Of a stretch of DNA of 64,000 nucleotides, positions 34,275 through 44,490 are shown piece by piece (position 1 is the stretch's first letter; every line of letters begins with the position of its first letter). The notes beneath the pieces are model-generated. The model saw nothing but the letters and a program-made list of their open reading frames with translations, searched no databases and was not told the DNA's origin. A program made the position numbers and the translations under genes. Source of the stretch: Plantago ovata (taxonomy: Eukaryota > Streptophyta > Magnoliopsida > Lamiales > Plantaginaceae); assembly GCA_028274465.1 (NCBI GenBank), contig CM051456.1:79098753-79162752 (forward strand), given 5' to 3'.

Positions 34275-35455
34275 CTTACTGTCAGACTGAAGGATTGGAC
34301 TATGATGAATCTTATGCACCAGTTGCAAGATTGGATGGAATTAGGCTTTTCTTGACCTTTGCTGCTCACAATGACGTCATTGTTTACCAAATGGATGTTA
34401 AAAGTGCATTCTTGAATGGTGAACTTGCTGAAGAAGTCTACTTAGAACAACCCTCTGGCTTTGAACTTCCCTCAGAAATCAAGATGGTATACAAGCTTCA
34501 GAAAGCTGTATATGGTCTAAAGCAAGCACCAAGAGCATGGTATGATACCTTGGCTAAGTTCTTGCTGGATAATGGTTTCAAGAAATGTGAAGTTGACAAA
34601 ACCTTATTTACCATGAACCATGATGGTAAAATACTCTTAGTTCAAATTTATGTGGATGACATAATATTTGGATCTAAGGACAAGCAACTTTGTGATGATT
34701 TTGCCAAACCCATGACAAACAAGTTTGAAATGAGTATGATGGAAAAATTGAATTATTTCCTAGGATTGCAAGTCAAGCAACTCAAAGATGAAATATTCAT
34801 AAATCAAGCAAAGTATGCAAAAGAAATGCTCATAAAATTTAGGATCAAAGAGGAAGAGAAACCAGAAAAGATCCCTATGAGTGTTGGTACAAAATTGGGC
34901 TATACTAAAGAAGATAAAAGTGTTGAAGGACACAAGTATATGAAGCTCATTGGTTCCTTGTTGTATTTAACAGCAAGTAGACCTGACATTCAGTATGATG
35001 TTTGTGTGTGTGCAAGATTCCAATCTGATCCAAGAGAATCACACTACAAAAAGGCAATTAAGATACTGAAAAATGTCAAAGGTACAGTCAATGTTGGATT
35101 ATGGTATCCTAAAGATTCTGGACTAGAATTGGTTGGTTATTCTGATGCTGATCATGGAGGATCAACTCTTGATAGGAAAAGTACCTCTGGAACTTGTCAG
35201 TTTTTGGGTACTAGATTAATATCATGGTCCAGCAAGAAACAAACATGTGTTGTCAATTCATCTACTGAATCTGAATACATTGCGGCTGGATGTTGCACAG
35301 CTCAAATCCTATGGATTCAGCAACAATTAAGAGATTATGGTATTTCTGCAAAGAAAACACCAATCTTTTGTGACAATACGAGTGCTATTGCTATCACACA
35401 CAATCCTAAGTTTCAGCAAGCCAAAGTATTCTTACTTAGAAGCTCCTTCCACTAA
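34275..35455 (+). pseudogene. Sirevirus C reverse transcriptase and RNase H
   Basis: One open frame from the break at 34275 ([18 protein letters not shown]) through [30 protein letters not shown], catalytic YVDD (34650-34661), FLGLQVKQLKDE and ASRPDIQYDVCVCARF to RNase H (YSDADHGGSTLDRKS, NSSTESEYIAAGCCTAQILWIQQ, FCDNTSAIAITHNPKF). After NPKF a deletion removes the last 60 or so codons seen in copy A, and the frame ends in unrelated residues at 35455. RT active-site residues are intact, but the protein lacks its N-terminal part. Confidence 0.9.
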
Positions 35456-35490
35456 TTTCTTCTAAGAAATGTTAGGTCACTACATGATTG

Positions 35491-35759
35491 CTGAAACAAG
35501 CATTCAGCAAGTAATTCCTTCAAAACGGGTATTTGTTAGGAAACTTGATCACTTGCTGAGACGGGCAGTCAGTAAGAGAAAAAAAATATCTTAAAGATTG
35601 CTGAAACGGGTATTCAGACAATCAAAGATACTGAAACAGGTATTCAAGTATCAAGGGAATATTCTGAGACGGGAACTCAGAAAAAGACCAAAACTCATTT
35701 CTCAGATTTTACTAAAGGATATCTCAAGTACAAAAGAATTTACTGATACGAGAACTCAG
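35491..35759. repeat. Array of 17-nt palindromes between pol and third ORF (copy C)
   Basis: Units start at 35491, 35556, 35601, 35631, 35664 and 35743, with a weaker one near 35518; all are 17 nt. Consensus CTGAR-ACGGGNA-YTCAG, e.g. CTGAGACGGGAACTCAG and CTGAAACGGGTATTCAG. The arms change together (G-C to A-T). The remaining spacer to 36288 holds conserved non-coding sequence. Confidence 0.85.
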
Positions 35760-36148
35760 ATATATCTTTTAAACTTAAGAAAATATGAGATATCTAAGTA
35801 AGGGGGAACTTTCAGCAAGTATCTAGGCTATTTATGCAAACTCGCTGAAAAGATTCTTGTCTATTTCAGCAAGTAATCTAATCCCATAAAACTCGGTAAA
35901 ATCAATTTGTGACGTTAATCGGGCACAATAAACTCGTAATAATCATGACATGAAATACAATCGTGGCCATTGATTAAAAGGAGTTATTGATCTAACGGTT
36001 AACATTTTCAAAGAGAGAGAGTGCTCTGACGGTTTTAGTTAGTGGGCCACTACGCATTCAATGCAAAGGCTACACTAACGCCTTTGTTTCTCTGTTTTAC
36101 CCTTGCTGAGAACTCAAATCGATTGAGTTTCTCACACATCAGAGACAC

Positions 36149-36156
36149 TATATAAA
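36149..36156 (+). promoter_or_regulatory. TATA box upstream of the third ORF (copy C)
   Basis: TATATAAA, 133 nt before ATG 36289 and conserved with A and D. A second TATATAAAG lies directly before the ATG but is too close to serve as promoter. Confidence 0.45.
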
Positions 36157-38322
36157 GAAGGAGTTAGAGAAATGACAAAATTCTTTAACTCACATTTCCT
36201 TTCTCTGCAAATTTTAGCCTGAATCTACTGTAACTCAGGTCAAAAAGCAAACTATCTTTTTCGTACACATTATCTTCTATATAAAGAAATGGCACCAAAA
36301 AGACAATCCTCCAAGACCTCAAAGTCGTCTAAGGTTGACAGTGCTGAGAAACGCACTGCTCCGGTGACTACTCCGACAACAAACACAGCGAAAGTTATGT
36401 TGAAAAACGATAGAATCTCTGAAAAAACCCATGCCTCCTTCATATCTTGACACTGAAAAGTATGAGATGATGATGCAACGGGGCGGATTCGCTAAAGAGA
36501 AGTATATCCGATACTTCTATGAACAAGAACTTGACGGTGACAATGAAGAGGCGCTTGAATTTATCAAGCAGCAAGGCATTATTCATTTTATAACTGCTCG
36601 CACTAAGAAAGTGAGCATGTTAGACACAATGGAGTTCTACAACAATGCAAAAATCCAGTCCCTAACTGATAGTAAAGGAGTCACTGAAAAAGTGATCTTT
36701 ACTACAGTTCAGAACACGCAAATCGTCCTGAAATGGACTGATTTAGCGGAAATCTTTCAGATTCCAACTACTGGAACTGAAGATGACGTCACTGCCACTG
36801 ATGAAGAAATTGAAGCCTTCTACAGTGACGTCAGACATGAGAAAATGAAGAAAGGAGAGATTGCTCCTGTGACTTGGACAAAGCACGTGAAGAGGAAACT
36901 TCTCTGCCATTCACTTGGTCTACTAGCTGTGCTACTAATCAAAGTCTTGGACTCCCAAGTTGGAGGAATAGACCAAGTAGGCCTGAGAAGGTGGCCGCTG
37001 CTGATGCATATCTATGAGAACAAAACGGAGCTTAACTGGGCTAAGTACATTTTCAACAGACTTGTTGATTGTGTTACTAAGTTCAAGGTTAAGGTGGAAG
37101 ACAACAAAGTCTCACCTTCCTTCCCAGTTACGTATGGAATAAAGATATGCTATATCCTTGAACATTTCAGGATTCAGCTGAGAAACCCATTGCCAATCAA
37201 GAAATCTGTATGCAATGTGGGAAGATCCTTCTACAAGCAGAATGTACCTAAGACTGCTACCAAGAAACTTGAAAAATCTAAGAAGACAACAGCTGCAGAT
37301 GTTGTCAGCACAAGTCAGCAAGAAAGGTATACAACAGCTGCAGATGTCACCACTCAGCAACTTAGAGATGAAACTGCTGTAGATGGTGGTGACAGAGATG
37401 AAACTGCTGTAGATGGTGATCAGGCTGACACCACTACTCCCGTTGCTGAAAATGCAACTACTGACGCCTCTGCTGGTAAACTGGAAAAATCAAAGAAGAA
37501 AAAGAGGAAAGGTGATGATGACACTCAGACTGCAGCGTCATCAGCAAACCCCGTCCCCAAGAGAAAAAGGACAAATAACCCAAGGAAGAAAACACTGGCT
37601 CACAAGTCAGTACCAATTGTCCATGATCTCTCGGACGATTCCCAAGAAGTTGCTGAAAAACAAGTTCCAGTAGATGTTGCTGAGCTGGTTACTGAAACCT
37701 ATGTCAGCAATGTTGAAGTGTTTGCGGAAGCCTTCAACAATCAACTTAATGTTGATCATTCTACTGCGAATAGACCACAAGGCCGTGGAAATGAAATTCC
37801 TGCCCAAGACCCAGATATCTACATTGTAAATAATCTTGATGAACAAACTCTGGAACCAGTTACTGATATCGCTGCAGATATAAGAACCGCGGCACTTGCT
37901 GAAGCTGACGTTGCTGAAACGATGGTTGCTGAACAAGCAACTCATCAGGTTGCTGAAGAACCAGTTGCTGAGACAGCAATGGTTCAAGTCCCAGAAGTTG
38001 CTGAAGAAACACAAGAAGCATTATTCGACGACGCATCTCACAATGCTGAGAATACTGGCCCCAGTTCACCAAAGACATCAATTGAAAAAGTCCAGCTTGT
38101 ACTGGAAGCTTTAAGCCAACAGATGGAATTGGATATTGAAGAAACATCCAATAAATCCATTGATGTTTTTATGACAAGCAGTGAGCTTAAGGGTCAAGAT
38201 GTTTCTGCTCAACTTGTCATTTCAGAGAGCAAGCCAAGAAGTCTGCTGAAGAAACAGTCCCAGAAACTGAAGAAACTGTTAATGCTGAAAGGACTGAGCC
38301 ACAACCTGTCCTTCTTCAGCAG

Positions 38323-38397
38323 GTAGATAACTCAACCATCAGTAAAACTTCATTTTCTGAAACTCATTCTTTTGCTAATATTATGATATCTCTACAG
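38323..38397 (+). other. Intron-like in-frame segment 1 (75 nt), copy C
   Basis: CAGCAG|GTAGATAA ... TCTACAG|AC: 25 stop-free codons in the ancestral frame. It is T-rich compared with its flanks. Confidence 0.5.
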
Positions 38398-38467
38398 ACT
38401 TCTCACGATGCAAGTCAGATGGTTGTTGAAGCCTCTGCACCAGAATCAACACTTCCTGCCCAGCAGG

Positions 38468-39670
38468 TGATGAACGTGTATTTTACACTTTCATTTGAGT
38501 CTTTTTCACCCATTTTAGCTATCCTCTATGTTAATTTAGCTATATTTTAGTGCATTTTATTAGAATAGTGTCACGTTTCCCTTTAGTTTGTATTTTACAG
38601 GTTTTGGGTGAAAAACGAGGTTTTCCGGGCAATTATATTGAAGTAGACAAGGAATTGGTGTTTCGAAGGCCTATTTGGAGTATCCGGAAGATTCCGGATA
38701 GGATTTGAAGTCTAGGGGTCGAATCGGAAGGCTAGAAGGTCACTAGAAGGCAATAACCGAGTCCGAAAAGGAAAAGATATCCAAGAACGCGTCGAAAACG
38801 CGTATCTGGCCGAAAAAGTCTCCCGGGCGAGTCACCCGGGACGTGGGGCGAATCGCCCCACACCAGGCGAATTGCCCGGTGTGTGGGGCCCTTCGCCCCA
38901 CACCTCCCGAATACCTATATATATATGCTCAGTTTTCTCCGTTTTTCATACTTTTCCAGACCTTTTCTCTCACCTTTCTCAGTAGTTTTAGGTAGGAATT
39001 CTCCAGAGCTTATTCTGGGGTTCTTAGCTTAGGACATACTTTTTTTTAGCGGTTTGGAGCTTGTAAGATCGCAATTCTTCGGAGATTGACAACCTTCGGT
39101 AACATTGTATCTTACAGTTTTTCTATTTATATTTATATATCTTTCATCATGTTTTCATTCATTCGTGGTATGATTTCTGTTGATTGCATGACATCTATGA
39201 GTAGCTAAACTTCTCGTTGGTGATAGTATGTGATTTCTTAGCGAAGGGTTAATAATTATGCTAATGGCTATATCGCGCATTATACTTTGAGTTATTGCTT
39301 TATTTCTTTGATCTATCTAAATCTCTATCTTCGTAGTGTTGAATAATTACGGAACACAACTGGACAATTCATTGATCAAAGATCTCTATGCAAAACTGGG
39401 GAATCTATGCATGATTATTAACCTGCTATGCTTTGAATGACCATACTATCACCAATCTCCATTATCTGTTAAGAAAAACCTTTGCTAAGTCGTCTGTTGA
39501 TTTATATTCTTAAGTTAGATTAGATAAAGCTAGTTATAGTCCTTAGAGATCGACACTCGAGGTTATTCTACTGCTACACTACGGTTTTCGTTGTAGTTGT
39601 GAATTGCCTTTGGCTAAATACAAATTTATTTGATTAACTAGAATCTGACAAGTTCTAAACCAGTTCATGA
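38468..39670 (+). mobile_element. Solo LTR of the Athila-like family (1,203 bp)
   Basis: TGATGAACGTG ... AGTTCATGA (last C changed to G) with perfect duplication GCAGG at 38463-38467 and 39671-39675. The insertion falls on the CAG|G border of intron-like segment 2. Palindrome array at about 38820-38905, then TATATATATG. Confidence 0.95.
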
Positions 39671-39674
39671 GCAG

Positions 39675-39746
39675 GTAGTTAAAGTTTTTGGTAATAAAAC
39701 TAAGTTTGACAACTTAGTACTTGTATCTAACTCATATTTATTTCAG
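39675..39746 (+). other. Intron-like in-frame segment 2 (72 nt), copy C
   Basis: CAG|GTAGTTAAAG ... TTTATTTCAG|GA: 24 stop-free codons. Confidence 0.5.
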
Positions 39747-39824
39747 GATGAACAATTGGAGGATGCTACTCAAGCTCCTCAAGGAATGGAAATTGTACAA
39801 CATGAGCTTGCTGAAACTCAGCAG

Positions 39825-39899
39825 GTAATTCATGTTTCAGCTTTGGACTCTAAAACAATTATCCAAACCTCTCCTGATCTAAATAATATTCTTTTTCAG
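39825..39899 (+). other. Intron-like in-frame segment 3 (75 nt), copy C
   Basis: CAGCAG|GTAATTCATG ... CTTTTTCAG|GC: 25 stop-free codons. Confidence 0.5.
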
Positions 39900-40850
39900 G
39901 CTTTAAAGGAGACCACTGAAGTGGTGCACATCACTGAAGATTCACAAGTGAGTTCTGAGGAACTTTACTTGAACTTCAAAAGAACAACCTTGTCAAGAGT
40001 TGCTAAGTCTGTCAGCAACTGGCAAAGGTACAGAAGGATGGACTTTTCTGACCTCCATCTTCATCTATCAAATGAGAAAAAGAGATTTTCTTTGCTGAAG
40101 CTCGAGACGTTTGTCCACTCCATACTTCCTGAGGAATTGTCATATTCTCAGCTAATGAGCTCGAATCTGATTGCTCAAATCAGAGAGAATATGAAGGCAA
40201 AGTTTAAGAGTGCCTCTCCAGCTGAACAAGTTGTGATGCTCAAGGGTTTATTTGTACCCGTGGTGGCTGATCCCCACAAAATCAATGAGGAAGAGGAAGT
40301 AACGAGTGTTGCTTTATATAAGCATCTCGAGCTAGTCATTCTGACTGATGATGATGAAGAGGAAGAAGATGAAAACATCCCTACTGATCCCAGTGATGAT
40401 GAAGGGAAAGATTCAAAGGACAAAAAGGATGACGATGATGACAATCAAGGTCCAAGTCCTGATGCTGGTGGATTAAAAATGACAATTGCTGAAACTGAAC
40501 AACAAGACAATTAGCAAGCTGAACAAACACAAACTCAGCATGAATCTCAACCTGCTGATGCTGAAAATTAAGCACCTGTACAAGGCGCTGATACTGAAGA
40601 GGAATATGCCAGAAAACAAGCTGCATTGAAACATGGAAAAAGCAAGTTTTCTGATGCTGAGTTACCTTTACTCGATGCCAAGGTCACTGATACAAACCTT
40701 GATGGTGAAGATGAAATTGATGAAGATTACCAAAGAGCACTACAAAACAGTCTCCTAATCCATGCAAGGCATACGCAGGATTTGGAAATTGGTCAATCTT
40801 CAGGATTGAAGCCAAAGGAAGTCCCCTCCCTTCCACTTACTACTGCTGAA

Positions 40851-41048
40851 ACTCCAGTAATTGAGTCTCAAACGTTGCCCTCAGCAACTGCTCAATTTAA
40901 ACTTACTACTGGTGTAACTCCAGCAATTAAGTCTCAAACGTTGCCCTCAGCAACTACTCAATTAAAACTAACTACTGGTGAAACTCCAGTTGTTGAGTCT
41001 GAAGCGTTGCCATCAGCAACCACTCAACCAAAAGGAAATGAAGCTGCT
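40851..41048 (+). repeat. 66-bp tandem repeat inside the giant ORF
   Basis: Three copies start at 40851, 40917 and 40983 (each ACTCCAG...), encoding ETPVIESQTLPSATAQ-like units. Copy D has two copies at the matching place (about 26115-26250). The period is a multiple of three, so the frame is kept. Confidence 0.85.
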
Positions 41049-42776
41049 GACTTAGGTTCCAATGTTGGTGGCCTTGATGAATCTGAGGATGAAGATGATC
41101 TATCAGCAAATGAGGATAAAAACTCCAAGAAAGACCCAAAAGTGGTTGAAATTCCTCCTCCTGATTATATAAATGATGAAGACGATGGCTTAAGAGCAGA
41201 ATTGCTGTTACAAGATGATCAGTTTGCTTCAGAATTAAAAGTTCATTCCTTGACCCCAAATCTAGTGCCGTTCCCACGTGTAGAGGAGTTTACTCATAGA
41301 ATTTTGGCACTAAAGAAAGTCCATGATGCCTGCAAAGTAGAAGATGAGGCATTGCTTGCTGAGATCCCGCTTGATATTGGAAAAATATTGGCTATAGTGC
41401 TGAGACGCACTACTACTCTTACAATAGCTCAGAAAGACATCAGTCTTTATCACAAGAGCTATGAAGAAGATGTAAGTCAAGCACTCCACCTAGCAAAGAC
41501 CGAATTAGTAAAGGCTCAAACTTTTATGGAAGAAAAGGCCGCAACAGAGCGAAGACATGAGGAGAACATGGTGAGTGTTAAAAATGAGTTGTCAAAGCTG
41601 ACTTTTGATCAGCAAGCCATCATCATGAAATACAACAGCCTAAGTACTCTTGCTGAAAATTGCAATGAGTTCTTCTCTTTGCACATCACTCTGATGTTGC
41701 AATCCATGTCTAAGGGGGAAAAGAGATGTACAAGAAAGAGAACCCAAACCCCTCCTACTGTTGATGAGCCACTGCCCATAGAACCTCTTGCTGAAAAAGA
41801 GCAAAGTTCTAAAAGACAAGCAGAATCTGAGTTAAATTCAGCAAGTCCCAAAAAGAGAAAAACTGCTGCTGAAACTCAAGGTTTTTGCCACACTGAAAGT
41901 CATCAAGATCTGAATGAAGATGATGATGATGATGACAATCAGACAATAGCTCAAGCTATAAGAGCTAGACCTTTAACAGCTTTAACTCCGTCTGGCCACT
42001 TAAAGCATTTCTCTTCTGACTCAAGATCTTCAGCAAGAGATCAAGACAATGCAAAGTCAAGAAGAAGAAGGCAAAGACAGGAAGAAAAGAGGCTGGCCAG
42101 CATTAATATTGGCTCCGACATTGAATACACCAAGACCAGCAATGATGAAACCACTCAGAACGTGATCAGAAATGTTCATGGTAACTGGATCTTAAAGCTG
42201 GAAGACATGCTGGTAAATGAGTTCTTTCCAACATCCATTTTGAACCAAATGTTCACTTGGATTGATCTCAAGGTAAAAAGGAAAGAAAGGGATGAGTCCC
42301 TCCCAAGAAATATTGCTGGGAGATGGTTGAATCTAGAAGTCTCAGTAAGAAGAACTGCAATTGGTAAGTCTATAAGACAAGAACCTGATTTGATAAAACC
42401 AGTTGGCATTGCTTATTACTCTGACCCAGTGACCAAGAAAACAAAGAAGATACTTGGATTGATTCCTTATGAGTATTTCTATCTCACTGCTAAGGATCAA
42501 GAAGAAGATCTTCTCTGGCTAAGGAAGACTCATCCTAAAAGCATTTCAGATACGCAGCTTCTCCATGCCAGCAATTGGGGAATGCATTTGTGGGTAACTC
42601 ATTACATGGAAATGAATGCTGAAAAGCATCATCATACTGCCTGAAAAAATGCAAGGATTCTTCAATTACAAGTCCGTAGGCTACTTGAAAATTACGCAAA
42701 GGACTGTATTGAATTCACTGCACTTGCTGAGAAGAGTGTAAGAGAGATTTTGAGAAAATCCTCTGAAAGAGCTTAA

Positions 42777-43040
42777 CTCTCTGTAATAGTTCTGTTAAAG
42801 TTTTTATTTGCTGATTTTGTTTAGTTATCTCTGCTCTTTCCTGTAAACTTACTGAAAGATAACTATCAGCAATAAAGCTTTTGACTCTTATTGGTTTTTG
42901 ATTATGCAATTTACTTATGCTTACTGTTTAATTATTCAAGTATGCTTGCATTAATCAACTGATTTATTCAACATCAGAAACCTCTAAAAGGGTAACAATT
43001 AATTTAGCCATGGATTGCTAACATCAAAAAGGGGGAAATT
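42777..43040 (+). other. 3' untranslated region and polypurine tract of Sirevirus C
   Basis: Short spacer from the third ORF stop to the LTR, ending in AAAAAGGGGGAAATT (43026-43040), the priming site for plus-strand DNA synthesis. Confidence 0.8.
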
Positions 43041-44078
43041 TGTTAGGAAACTTATAATTTTGATGAGCAATTAACCATGCTAAATTAAGGAAAGTCCAGT
43101 AACTAGTACTCTTAAGGTCCATAGGAATTTAGAATTTTAAGGACATTGTAAAAGAGGAACGTTTGCTGAAGACTTAGAGTAGGTGCTAGATAGCTTGGTT
43201 TTACCGCTTATGATGTATCTTGTTTTCTGAAAAGAAATACAACCTATTGAAGCATTTTCTGATGATGTACTTTGTTTTTACAAACAAACTATTGAAGCAT
43301 TTAGAACCGCTCAGAAACTTGAAGATTTCGAAGACTGAAGACTAGAAGATTTCTGAAGACTGGTATCTACAAAGGCACATGTTGCTCAGAAAGTGGAAAC
43401 TTCAACAACAACATTGCATAAGTGAAAATCTAAATGACAGAGTAGGTTGTGCTTGCTGAAACTGAGACTGACCACTTGCTGATGAACATTTGTGACCTCT
43501 TGCTGAAAGTACTTGTATTTGTGCTCCAATGTTACTGTTTGAATTTTATTCAAAAGAGCATTAAATGCAAAGCATGCACGCGAAGGACATGAAGACTAGA
43601 AGACAAACAAGGACGCTGCTGAAAGTACAAAAGCAAGATAGTGACATTTTAAGGAACAAAAGCCTTAGAATTTGAAATTCAAACGGCTCCTTATTTCACT
43701 ATAAATAGAGGTCATCCGGCAAAGAGTTGAAGTGTGTCAACAACATGATCATACTCTCACTTGTGCTTAAACTCACATACCCTTCAATACTCTTTACTGC
43801 CATTGATCCGTTCCAAGACTTAAAGCTTGAAAAAGCTACTTGTGAAGAAGTAGAACTTATAATTATTTAAGTGTTCTTTCTTTCTTTCGAACAAGAACAA
43901 GTCTTGACACCAGAAACAATCAAAGTTGTTTACTGCAAAGTATTCAAAGTTTTGTTTCTTAGATTACATGTTGTAACTGAATAAGTTATAATTAAGTTAT
44001 CTCACCCCAAAACTCTCTAACTGAAAATACACCCTTTCAGGCGTGATATTCAGGGGGAACTTAATCGAGCATAGTGTT
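43041..44078 (+). repeat. 3' LTR of Sirevirus C, first part
   Basis: TGTTAGGAAACTT..., matching the A LTR. TATAAATA at 43700-43707. Interrupted after GTGTT (44074-44078) by the Athila-like element and resumed at 62695. Total LTR about 1,562 bp. Confidence 0.93.
43700..43707 (+). promoter_or_regulatory. TATA box of the Sirevirus C LTR
   Basis: TATAAATA in CACTATAAATAGAGG, identical to the box in copy A. Confidence 0.65.
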
Positions 44079-44384
44079 TGATGAATGTGTATTTTACACT
44101 TTCATTTGAGTCTTTTTCACCTTTTTTAGCTATCCTCTTTGTTAATTTAGCTATATTTTAGTGCATTTTATTAGAATAGTGTCACGTTTCCCTTTAGATT
44201 TTATTTTACAGGTTTTGGTTGAAAATCGAGGATTTCCGGGCAATTATATTGAAGTTGACAAGGAATTGCTTGAAGGTTTCCGGATAGGATTTGGAGTCTA
44301 CGGGTCGAATCTGGAGGTTAGAAGGCCACTAGAAGACAGAAACCGAGTCCGAAAAGGGGAAGAAATCCAAAAACGCGTCGAAAA

Positions 44385-44472
44385 CACGGAATTCCGTGAA
44401 AAAGTCTCCCGGGCGAAACGCCCGGGACGTGGGGCGAACCACCCGGTGTGTGGGGCGAACCGCCCCACACTT
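44385..44472. repeat. Palindrome array in the 5' LTR, outer element
   Basis: CACGGAATTCCGTG, then CCCGGGCG-AAA-CGCCCGGG and GTGTGGGGCG-AAC-CGCCCCACAC, with a disrupted unit between. The array ends 10 nt before the TATA box. Confidence 0.9.
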
Positions 44473-44482
44473 ATTCGAGGCC

Positions 44483-44490
44483 TATATATA
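44483..44490 (+). promoter_or_regulatory. TATA box of the Athila-like LTR
   Basis: CCTATATATAG, conserved in the family LTRs directly after the palindrome array. Confidence 0.65.

Larger units (their letters stand above)
36289..42776 (+). pseudogene. Giant third ORF of Sirevirus C (about 1,760 codons without the solo LTR)
   Basis: ATG 36289 (MAPKRQSSKTSKSSK) to TAA 42776. Breaks in this copy: an extra A near 36425, a deletion near 38230 that shifts frame, the solo LTR, stops near 40512 and 40569, and TGA at 42641. Between the breaks the protein matches copy D throughout. Order: plant-transposon-like domain; TTAADV/ETAVDG repeats; basic KKKKRK and KRKRTNNPRKK; Val-Ala-Glu-rich tract with six GTTGCTGA words in about 150 nt; three intron-like segments; SNWQRYRRMDFSDL block; acidic DDDDEEEDE; three 66-bp repeats; helical region; basic SRRRRQRQEEKR; Trp-rich tail ending RKSSERA. 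Env-position by location only; no membrane or signal sequence is seen. Confidence 0.8.

Noticed and set aside
36279..36287. TATATAAAG directly before the giant ORF ATG as promoter
   Set aside because: It ends 1-2 nt before the ATG, so transcription from it would start inside the ORF; the box 133 nt upstream is better placed.
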